Below are positions 1 through 5,155 of a stretch of 5,155 nucleotides of DNA, in pieces. The stretch covers positions 1 to 5,155 of the forward strand of contig JAIRVW010000278.1 in NCBI GenBank assembly GCA_031253705.1. The letters run 5' to 3'. Made by a program: the position numbers and the translations under genes. How positions within the stretch are numbered: the first letter of the stretch is position 1; each line of letters starts with the position of its first letter. The notes under the pieces are model-generated. The model saw only the letters and a program-made list of their open reading frames with translations. It did not search any database and was not told the DNA's origin. The DNA is from Brucellaceae bacterium (GTDB lineage: Bacteria > Pseudomonadota > Alphaproteobacteria > Rhizobiales > Rhizobiaceae).

Positions 1-177
1 GTGATTGCATATTTGAAAAATATTTTGCCCCGCAAAGCATGTTCACAGCATTTCGATCCCTTGATTCGACCAAAACAGGCACAACCCGCCTTCCGGCAGA
101 TATGCTCTTTGTGCATCATCTGTTATTTTCGCAATTCAATAAAGACATATCCATATAAACAATTCTTTATATCATTA
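1..177. other. Upstream AT-rich non-coding stretch, no supported gene
   Basis: I see no convincing gene here. The + strand is open from base 1 to a stop at 196-198, but the translation looks like no known family, has no ribosome binding site in view and runs into the likely metE promoter. On the minus strand an ATG at 8-10 would leave only three codons before the window edge and has no good Shine-Dalgarno sequence. The stretch has a short AT inverted repeat at 9-23 (ATATTT, 3-base spacer, AAATAT) that could be a regulator site or chance. It is most likely the intergenic region between an unseen upstream gene and the metE leader. Confidence 0.5.
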
Positions 178-208
178 TTGACAACAAAAAAATCCTGAGG
201 CACATTTT
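178..208 (+). promoter_or_regulatory. Possible promoter of the metE leader
   Basis: A perfect -35-like TTGACA lies at 178-183. The matching -10 is weak: CATTTT (203-208) or nearby bases, about 17-19 bases downstream, matching TATAAT at about half the positions. A start near 211-215 would place the first transcribed bases at the 5' strand of riboswitch helix P1 (213-221), which is the main argument for this site. Alphaproteobacterial -10 elements are often poorly conserved, so the weak -10 does not rule it out. Confidence 0.35.
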
Positions 209-212
209 ACGT

Positions 213-520
213 ATCGCGGTTCTTTTAACTGCTGAGCTGCCATTCCAACCGGCATCACAGAAGTCCGAAAGCTAAGAGGGAATGCGGTGCGGCCATTATC
301 GCCGGCTATCAGGGAACTGACATCCGGCAGGGTCAAATCCGCAGCTGCCCCCGCAACTGTAAGCGGCGAGTTTTCTTCCGCCTGTCCGGTGAAGACTTTC
401 ACCGGACATTTGCCCGACAGCACATGCGCATGCATCAGCTCAAGGGCGGTCACTGAAATGGCAACATTTCGGGAAGACCGGAAGCAAATGTTGACCCGCA
501 AGCCAGGAGACCTGCCCGAT
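213..520 (+). ncRNA. Cobalamin (B12) riboswitch upstream of metE
   Basis: This RNA leader binds a cobalamin, probably adenosylcobalamin, and controls the metE gene that follows. The family's conserved blocks appear in order: GGGAATGCGGTG (278-289), GCTGCCCCCGCAACTGTA (344-361), CACTG (451-455) followed by a hairpin GAAATG/CATTTC with a GCAA loop (455-470), GGGAAG (471-476), and the B12 box GCCAGGAGACCTGCC (502-516). A closing P1 helix can form from ATCG (213-216) with CGAT (517-520) and GGTT (218-221) with GACC (509-512, one G-U pair), resembling the arrangement in E. coli btuB. A strong extra hairpin (383-408) sits in a variable arm. By family precedent, ligand binding should lower metE expression. 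Identity is very secure; exact ends and the choice of ligand are inferred. Confidence 0.95.
383..408 (+). ncRNA. Perfect 11-bp hairpin arm inside the riboswitch
   Basis: TGTCCGGTGAA (383-393) pairs without mismatch with TTCACCGGACA (398-408) around a GACT loop. It lies between the conserved GCAACTGTA block and the CACTG block, a part of the aptamer known to vary in size and sequence between species. It is most simply a peripheral stem of the riboswitch. It is followed by CCCG and GC-rich bases, not a T-run, so it is not an intrinsic terminator. Confidence 0.8.
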
Positions 521-574
521 ATATATTTGAAAGACAGAACAGGTCTGCCGGCCTCCTGCCGCAGCTACTGCCTG
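504..574 (+). promoter_or_regulatory. Putative riboswitch expression platform
   Basis: Two competing folds can be drawn. CAGGAGACC (504-512), part of the conserved B12 box, can pair with GGCCTCCTG (550-558) at eight of nine positions; this would break the aptamer and suits the ligand-free state. Alternatively 540-574 can fold on itself: CAGGT with GCCTG (one G-U) stacked on CTGC (545-548) with GCAG (561-564). An AGACCTG/CAGGTCT pairing (508-514 with 540-546) is a third option. No T-run follows any stem before the metE start, so control is more likely at translation initiation or through Rho than by an intrinsic terminator. The pairings are seen; the assignment to ligand states is inference. 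Confidence 0.45.
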
Positions 575-584
575 TCACATCGTC

Positions 585-588
585 GGGG
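585..588 (+). promoter_or_regulatory. metE ribosome binding site
   Basis: GGGG lies 7 bases before the ATG at 596. It is a moderate Shine-Dalgarno match. Together with homology starting right after this ATG, it fixes the metE start downstream of the riboswitch. Confidence 0.6.
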
Positions 589-595
589 TATTGAA

Positions 596-2938
596 ATGAC
601 CGTTACATCAGCCAATCTCGGTTTTCCGCGCATCGGAAAACAACGTGAACTTAAATTCGCTCTTGAATCTTACTGGGCAGGCAAATCCTCGCAGGCAGAC
701 CTGCTTGCCACGGCCAAATCCTTGCGCGCCGCCAACTGGAAGCTGCAGCAGGAAAAAGGCATCAAAATCATTCCCTCCAATGACTTCTCCCTCTATGACC
801 ATGTGCTTGATCTGGCTGTAACACTCGGCGCACTTCCGGCACTTTACGGCTGGAAAAGCGGCAAGGTTAATCTGGACACCTATTTCGCACTGGCGCGCGG
901 CGGTAAAACCATTATACCGATAGAACTGGCAAGCTGCGGCTGCGGCCGTGACCATAGGGCTTCCGGTAATGGTGTACCTGCGCTGGAAATGACCAAATGG
1001 TTCGACACCAATTACCATTATATGGTGCCGGAATTCAGCGCAGATCAGACATTCACTCTGACAGACAACAAAGCGCTCAACGAATTTAATGAAGCAAAAG
1101 AACTGGGCATTCATACCCGCCCTGTCCTGCTCGGCCCCGTCTCCTTCCTCAAACTCGGCAAATCCAATGCGGCCGGTTTTGATCTCAACCAAACACTGGA
1201 AGCCCTGCTGCCAGTCTATACGGAAATTCTGGCACAGCTTCATGCTGCCGGTGCTGACTGGGTGCAGATTGATGAGCCGGTTCTGAGCCTTGATCTTGAT
1301 GCCCGCGATCACGAAGCCATCCGTACAGCCTATGAGGCCTTTGCTGAAAAACTACCGGAACTGAAAATCCTGCTGGCCAATTATTTCGGCTCCTACGGCG
1401 ACAATCTGCTGACAGCCATAACCCTGCCGGTTGCCGGTCTGCATCTTGATCTGGTGCGCGCACCACAGGATCTGGAGGCGACTGTTAAAATTGCCCGCCC
1501 TGATCTTGTACTGTCACTCGGTATTATTGACGGCCGCAATATCTGGCGCGCCGATCTGCGTACTATTACCGAACGTATCAAATCCGTTATTGCAAAACGC
1601 GGCGCTGATACAGTGCAGATTGCACCATCCTGCTCGCTGCTGCATGTACCGATTGATCTGGCATCGGAAAAGAAGCTCGATACGGATATCCGCCAATCAC
1701 TGGCTTTTGCTACGCAAAAACTGGAAGAACTGGCCGTGCTCGGCACCGCGCTTGGCAACAAGCCTGAAACTACCGAGCCTGCATTGAAAGCCTCGGATGA
1801 AGCCATTGCTGCACGCAAAGCCTCTGCCAGGGTCAATAGCAAAGCCGTACAAGCGCGCGTTGCAGCCATTACCGATGCGCAGTCGCACCGCCACAGTCCG
1901 TTTGATACACGCGTGAAATTGCAGGCTGAGCATCTGAAACTGCCGCTCTATCCGACAACGACCATCGGCTCCTTCCCGCAGACAGCAGAAGTTCGTCAGG
2001 CGCGTTCACGCTTCACCAAAGGTGAATTATCAGCAGCCGACTACCAGACCTTCCTTGAGCAGGAAACCGAAGCAGCGATCCGCTGGCAGGAAGAAATCGG
2101 CATTGATGTTCTGGTTCACGGTGAATTTGAACGCAATGACATGGTGCAATATTTCGGCGAGCAGCTCGACGGCTATGCCTTCACCCAATCCGGCTGGGTG
2201 CAGAGCTACGGTTCGCGTTATGTGCGCCCTCCGGTAATCTACGGTGATGTTTCCCGTCCGGTTGCCATGACGGTCGAATGGGCTAAATTTGCCCGGAGCA
2301 AAACCGACAAGCCGATGAAAGGTATGCTCACCGGCCCTGTCACCATGCTGCAATGGTCATTCGTGCGCGATGATCTGCCGTGTTCCGAAGTCTGCCGTCA
2401 GATTGCTCTGGCATTGCGTGATGAAGTGACCGATCTGGAGGCCGCAGGCATCAGCATTATCCAGATTGACGAACCGGCTCTGCGCGAAGGTCTGCCGCTA
2501 CGTAAAAGTGATTGGGCTGCCTATCTGGATTGGGCTGTGACAGCGTTCCGTCTCACCGCCGCCGGCGTGAAAGACGAAACCCAGATTCATACCCATATGT
2601 GCTATTCGGAATTCAACGACATTATGCCTGCAATTGCGGCGCTTGATGCCGATGTGATTTCGATTGAAACCTCACGTTCCAAGATGGAACTGCTGAATGC
2701 TTTCTCTGAACAGGGCTACCCGAATGAAATCGGCCCCGGCGTCTACGACATTCACTCGCCACGTATTCCTGATGTGGAAGAAATGGTCGATCTGATTGAA
2801 AAGGCAGCACAGAAGCTGCAGGCACGTCAGATCTGGGTCAATCCGGATTGCGGTCTGAAAACCCGTGGCTGGGCTGAAACCAAACCGGCACTGATCAATC
2901 TGGTTGAAGCTGCACGTCAGTTACGCGCAGCCGCCTGA
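596..2938 (+). CDS. metE: Cobalamin-independent methionine synthase (5-methyltetrahydropteroyltriglutamate-homocysteine methyltransferase)
   Basis: MetE transfers the methyl group of 5-methyltetrahydrofolate (polyglutamate form) to homocysteine, the last step of methionine synthesis, using zinc and no B12; it is cytosolic. The 780-residue product has the N-terminal folate-binding domain starting with LGFPRIGKQRELKFALESYW (residues 8-27) and the C-terminal catalytic domain from about residue 450 (TTTIGSFPQT). The zinc ligands known from E. coli MetE (His641, Cys643, Glu665, Cys726) match His667, Cys669, Glu691 and Cys752 with a constant offset of 26. The catalytic His694 matches His720 in DIHSPRIP, and IDEPALREG lies near residue 624. 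Length is slightly above E. coli (753). The frame is open back to 287, but that part is riboswitch; the ATG at 596 fits both the homology and the GGGG site. A B12 riboswitch precedes it and a terminator follows, so it is probably transcribed alone. Confidence 0.97.
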   Translation: MTVTSANLGFPRIGKQRELKFALESYWAGKSSQADLLATAKSLRAANWKLQQEKGIKIIPSNDFSLYDHVLDLAVTLGALPALYGWKSGKVNLDTYFALARGGKTIIPIELASCGCGRDHRASGNGVPALEMTKWFDTNYHYMVPEFSADQTFTLTDNKALNEFNEAKELGIHTRPVLLGPVSFLKLGKSNAAGFDLNQTLEALLPVYTEILAQLHAAGADWVQIDEPVLSLDLDARDHEAIRTAYEAFAEKLPELKILLANYFGSYGDNLLTAITLPVAGLHLDLVRAPQDLEATVKIARPDLVLSLGIIDGRNIWRADLRTITERIKSVIAKRGADTVQIAPSCSLLHVPIDLASEKKLDTDIRQSLAFATQKLEELAVLGTALGNKPETTEPALKASDEAIAARKASARVNSKAVQARVAAITDAQSHRHSPFDTRVKLQAEHLKLPLYPTTTIGSFPQTAEVRQARSRFTKGELSAADYQTFLEQETEAAIRWQEEIGIDVLVHGEFERNDMVQYFGEQLDGYAFTQSGWVQSYGSRYVRPPVIYGDVSRPVAMTVEWAKFARSKTDKPMKGMLTGPVTMLQWSFVRDDLPCSEVCRQIALALRDEVTDLEAAGISIIQIDEPALREGLPLRKSDWAAYLDWAVTAFRLTAAGVKDETQIHTHMCYSEFNDIMPAIAALDADVISIETSRSKMELLNAFSEQGYPNEIGPGVYDIHSPRIPDVEEMVDLIEKAAQKLQARQIWVNPDCGLKTRGWAETKPALINLVEAARQLRAAA

Positions 2939-2956
2939 CAGATGTAAAACACCAAT

Positions 2957-2992
2957 AAAAAGGCTGTGACAGCACTCTGTCACGGCCTTTTT
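2957..2992 (+). terminator. Rho-independent terminator after metE
   Basis: AGGCTGTGACAG (2961-2972) pairs with CTGTCACGGCCT (2977-2988), 12 pairs with one T-G, around a CACT loop. The stem is flanked by AAAA (2957-2960) and TTTT (2989-2992). It starts 18 bases after the metE stop codon. The A-run on the left means it could also act on the opposite strand, although no gene converges on it here. Confidence 0.95.
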
Positions 2993-3157
2993 CATTATGT
3001 GATCAGCACAAATTGATATTTGAAAAACAAACAGATGAGGTTCTTCCCTCACCTGATGTGTCAGAAACACGAAGACTTATCGGCATTCTGAACCTTGTGA
3101 AAACATCCTATGCGCCGTAAAAGCGCGGCATAGAGTGTTCCATATAGCCGATAAGGA

Positions 3158-3186
3158 CATGCCTTTTACACTATGATTAAGGCATG
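3158..3186 (+). repeat. Inverted repeat before the thioesterase gene
   Basis: CATGCCTT (3158-3165) and AAGGCATG (3179-3186) are perfect 8-base inverted copies separated by 13 bases. The right arm ends one base before the Shine-Dalgarno AAGGA (3188-3192). A TATGAT at 3172-3177, close to a -10 element, lies in the spacer without a clear -35. It could be a regulator operator or a leader hairpin next to the ribosome binding site; the sequence does not decide between them. Confidence 0.5.
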
Positions 3187-3187
3187 C

Positions 3188-3192
3188 AAGGA
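3188..3192 (+). promoter_or_regulatory. Ribosome binding site that fixes the thioesterase start
   Basis: AAGGA lies 7 bases before the ATG at 3200. The upstream in-frame ATG at 3173 has its nearest AAGGA (3153-3157) 15 bases away, too far for good initiation, so 3200 is preferred. Confidence 0.7.
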
Positions 3193-3199
3193 CAAATCC

Positions 3200-4057
3200 A
3201 TGACAGCGCCCCTGAATGATGACCAGAACATGCAGACATCTGACGATGTGATTTATGGTCAGGATGTACCTATGATTTCGCGTCTCGTAACGGTGGTTTT
3301 CCCCGGAGACACCAATCATCACGGCACATTATTCGGCGGTGCAGGCTTTGCCTTAATGGATCGCATTGCTTTTATTTCAGCGACGCGTCACGGCCGCGTG
3401 CCTTTCGTTACCGCATCCTGCGAACGCATTGATTATACAGCTCCGGTTAAACTCGGGCAAATCGTTGAGCTCACCGCTAAAGTTATCCGTGTCGGCCGCA
3501 CTTCGCTTTCTGTAGAAGTGGAAATGGTGGCTGAGAATATGGTGGGCGGGGAACGCGTGCTCTGCACCCGCGGGTTGTTCCATATGGTTGCCAAAACCGA
3601 ACTGACCAAAGACAAAGCATGGAGCCTGCCGCCACTGCCTCAGACAGATCGCACCGAGACATTGGATGACCAGCCGACATTGCTGCGTATGTCCGATGTG
3701 GTTTTTGCCGATCAGGCCAATTCTTACGGCACAATGTTTGGTGGCGAAGCGATGGCCGAGATGAGCAAAAGCGCCTTCATCGCCGCAACGCGTTATTGCC
3801 GCCTGCCGACTGTGCTGGCTTCATCGCGCAAGATGGATTTCAAATATCCGGTGCGCGTCGGTTCTATTCTTGAGCTGGTTTCCAAAGTTATCAAATCCGG
3901 CCGTAGTTCTGTTATTGTCTCCACGGAACTCTGGTCTGAAGATTTGATGAGCGGCGAACGCCTGATGACCGCCAAAGGTGAATTCACCATGGTCGCAGTT
4001 GATGAAAATGGTCATCCAGTTCCTGTACTCGCGGAGGACGGCCTGCGCGAAGCATAA
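3200..4057 (+). CDS. Acyl-CoA thioesterase with two hotdog domains
   Basis: The 285-residue product is likely a cytosolic enzyme that hydrolyses acyl-CoA to free fatty acid and CoA; chain-length preference cannot be read from the sequence. It holds two YciA/acyl-CoA-hydrolase-type hotdog domains, at about residues 26-132 and 161-266, joined by a polar linker. Domain 1 has the family motif DTNHHGTLFGG (37-47) followed by Asp54 on the hotdog helix; Asn39 and Asp54 match the active-site Asn and Asp of this family. Domain 2 repeats the layout as NSYGTMFGG (174-182) but carries Ser189 where Asp54 sits in domain 1, so one of the two sites expected at the domain interface probably lacks its acid. 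No signal peptide is visible. The start at 3200 is chosen over 3173 for its Shine-Dalgarno AAGGA. It stands apart from metE behind a terminator, and its substrate link to neighbours is unknown. Confidence 0.88.
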   Translation: MTAPLNDDQNMQTSDDVIYGQDVPMISRLVTVVFPGDTNHHGTLFGGAGFALMDRIAFISATRHGRVPFVTASCERIDYTAPVKLGQIVELTAKVIRVGRTSLSVEVEMVAENMVGGERVLCTRGLFHMVAKTELTKDKAWSLPPLPQTDRTETLDDQPTLLRMSDVVFADQANSYGTMFGGEAMAEMSKSAFIAATRYCRLPTVLASSRKMDFKYPVRVGSILELVSKVIKSGRSSVIVSTELWSEDLMSGERLMTAKGEFTMVAVDENGHPVPVLAEDGLREA

Positions 4058-4085
4058 ACACAGCAAGACGAGAAAATAAAAACTA

Positions 4086-4120
4086 TTGCCACAATATTGA
4101 CAGATTAAACTTATTTAAAT
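4086..4120 (+). promoter_or_regulatory. Possible promoter of the Dabb gene pair
   Basis: The 92-base gap after the thioesterase gene is AT-rich and carries TTGACA at 4097-4102 and TTGCCA at 4086-4091. Neither has a convincing -10 at normal spacing; the closest are CTTATT (4110-4115), 18 bases after TTGCCA, and TTAAAT-like bases too close to TTGACA. I see no terminator between the thioesterase gene and this region, so read-through is also possible. Confidence 0.25.
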
Positions 4121-4149
4121 TTCGATTTTTACAAATAAGAGATTTAAAT

Positions 4150-4704
4150 ATGAAGAAATTTCCATTATTTTTTATAACTATATACTTAATTTCATTAAAC
4201 AATTCTCATGCAAGTGAAATGTTTGATAAACTACAAGATGAGCAAAAATCGGTATCAACTGAGGTTTTTACATCTCGCTGCTACAAACCCGGAATAATAC
4301 GTCATATTATACTGATGCGATACAGCCCAGAGATAACCGAAGCTCAACGTCAGGCGACAATTCAACGATTTATGAGTCTTAAAGAGACAGAATTGCGCAA
4401 CGGCAAGCCCTATATCGTCGATATTGAATATGGCGAACAAAACAGCGGTGAAGGCGCGGATCACAATTACGAATATGCATTCATCGTAACCTTTAAATCA
4501 GAAGGTGACCGCAATTATTATGTCGGTTACCCGATAGTTAGCGACCGTAAATATACTTCATATTCTGTTGAAAAATTTAAAGAATTTGCCAAATCATTTA
4601 TTAATGAAAGTCAGTTTCTTGTGTTTGACTACAAAGTTCAAACCACAGAAATTACCAAATGTGACGATCCGGAAACTTTATCACCACAGCATAATATAAA
4701 TTAA
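4150..4704 (+). CDS. Secreted Dabb-domain (dimeric alpha/beta barrel) protein
   Basis: The 184-residue product begins with a typical signal peptide: KK, a hydrophobic stretch (residues 4-16), and a likely cut after SHA at residue 21, so it should be periplasmic or secreted. Residues 49-163 resemble the Dabb / stress-responsive A/B barrel family: IIRHIILMRYSPE (49-61) as the first strand with the typical His52, a helix over 63-82, YAFIVTFKSEGDRNYYVG (109-126) as the central strand and turn, and a final strand LVFDYKV (157-163). The usual HPxH-like turn of the family is replaced by YPIVSD. Its only two cysteines, Cys44 and Cys171, flank the domain and could form a disulfide. The Shine-Dalgarno AAGAGA (4137-4142) is weak. 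Its start and end are much richer in A+T than metE. A paralogue follows after 28 bases. The domain call is fairly good; the function is unknown. Confidence 0.75.
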   Translation: MKKFPLFFITIYLISLNNSHASEMFDKLQDEQKSVSTEVFTSRCYKPGIIRHIILMRYSPEITEAQRQATIQRFMSLKETELRNGKPYIVDIEYGEQNSGEGADHNYEYAFIVTFKSEGDRNYYVGYPIVSDRKYTSYSVEKFKEFAKSFINESQFLVFDYKVQTTEITKCDDPETLSPQHNIN

Positions 4705-4732
4705 ATTTATCTAGATATTTCATGAGGTTATC

Positions 4733-5155
4733 ATGCATATATTTATAACCACATTTACAATCCTGATTATTATAATCTGCCTGTCCATAATGAGTGGCCA
4801 AACACAAAATCTAGCGCAAAGTCTTGTACCGATGACAACCGCCAAAACGCAATTTAAAACACTCTCTCTGACAGAATTTACCGCACCAAATTTTAAAAAC
4901 GGTGTCATTCAGCATATTGTTCTGTTTCGCTTTAAACCTGAGGTCAGCGCTGAACAGCGTAAAGAGGTGTTCGACCGGTTTCTGCAACTCAAAGATAAGG
5001 CCAAACGAAATGGCAAGCCTTACATTACCTCTATTAAGGCCGGTGCGCAAAACACGAGCCTTGAAGGTGCGGGACAAGGTTTTGACCAGGCATTTATTGT
5101 GCAGTTCCGCTCACAAGGCGACCGTAATTATTATGTCGGCACACCGGTAGTTACT
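4733..5155 (+). CDS. Second Dabb-domain paralogue, membrane-anchored or exported, cut by window end
   Basis: An open frame of 141 codons runs from the ATG at 4733, preceded by GAGG (4724-4727), to the window edge without a stop. The N-terminus has a hydrophobic segment (residues 3-20) but no Lys or Arg before it, so it may be a signal peptide or an uncleaved anchor; its Cys16 lacks a normal lipobox. A polar stretch of about 35 residues leads to the domain, which begins at VIQHIVLFRFKPEVSAEQR (58-76). From residue 57 on it aligns with the upstream protein at about half identity (my hand count: about 45 of 88 positions), including RNGKPYI (92-98) and GDRNYYVG (129-136). The upstream Cys44 is an Asn here. 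The last part of the domain lies outside the window. The 28-base gap with no terminator suggests one transcript with the gene before it. Molecular role unknown. Confidence 0.75.
   Translation, partial: MHIFITTFTILIIIICLSIMSGQTQNLAQSLVPMTTAKTQFKTLSLTEFTAPNFKNGVIQHIVLFRFKPEVSAEQRKEVFDRFLQLKDKAKRNGKPYITSIKAGAQNTSLEGAGQGFDQAFIVQFRSQGDRNYYVGTPVVT

Noticed and set aside
9..26. MetR-like site (TGAA-N5-TTTT, overlapping an ATATTT/AAATAT repeat)
   Set aside because: Only a partial match to TGAA-N5-TTCA, in AT-rich DNA, and over 150 bases upstream of the likely promoter.
1..198. Open + strand frame of 65 codons starting with GTG at base 1
   Set aside because: No recognisable protein features, no visible start signal, and it runs into the likely metE promoter; it could be chance or a fragment.
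515..587. Pairing of CCCGA (515-519) with TCGGG (583-587) as the ribosome-site lock
   Set aside because: It uses the same bases as the P1 3' strand, so it would hide the site when ligand is absent, opposite to the expected logic; five pairs over this distance may be chance.
608..1312. Long minus-strand open frame (234 codons) opposite metE
   Set aside because: It lies fully inside metE, and its translation is a shadow of the metE codons with no family resemblance.
3173..3199. Upstream ATG at 3173 as the thioesterase start
   Set aside because: Its Shine-Dalgarno spacing is 15 bases, and the nine extra residues overlap the inverted repeat and the AAGGA that serves the ATG at 3200.
4708..4717. 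10-base palindrome TATCTAGATA between the Dabb genes
   Set aside because: Short and AT-rich with no loop or T-run typical of a terminator; could easily be chance.
4902..5150. Alternative + strand frame of 82 codons near the window end
   Set aside because: It overlaps the second Dabb gene in another frame; the 4733 frame has clear homology to the upstream protein.
1..5155. CRISPR arrays, tRNA or rRNA genes, insertion sequences
   Set aside because: No repeated spacer pattern, no tRNA-like cloverleaf or rRNA signature, and no transposase or terminal repeats were seen on reading through.

Overview
The window reads as chromosomal DNA from an alphaproteobacterium. A Hyphomicrobiales (Rhizobiales) relative with mid-range GC, near Brucella/Ochrobactrum/Pseudochrobactrum, is my best guess. 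This rests on general resemblance of the MetE and double-hotdog thioesterase proteins and on the cobalamin-riboswitch-metE arrangement, not on any search, so the genus is uncertain. All supported genes lie on the + strand.

Region 1 (1-595) is a long leader without a supported gene. A possible promoter near 178-208 leads into a well-conserved cobalamin (B12) riboswitch (about 213-520), followed by a short expression platform and a ribosome binding site. Region 2 (596-2938) is metE, the cobalamin-independent methionine synthase, closed by a strong intrinsic terminator (2957-2992). The logic is familiar: when B12 is available the riboswitch should silence the B12-free enzyme, leaving methionine synthesis to a B12-dependent enzyme elsewhere.

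Region 3 (2939-3199) is an intergenic gap with the terminator and an inverted repeat just before the next gene. Region 4 (3200-4057) encodes a 285-residue acyl-CoA thioesterase built from two hotdog domains, of which only the first keeps both residues expected at the active site.

Region 5 (4058-5155) is AT-richer and holds two adjacent, related genes for small exported or membrane-anchored proteins with a Dabb-type (dimeric alpha/beta barrel) domain. They are about half identical over the domain and separated by 28 bases, so they are probably a duplicated pair in one transcript. The second runs off the window end. Their function is unknown, and they are the least explained part of the window.
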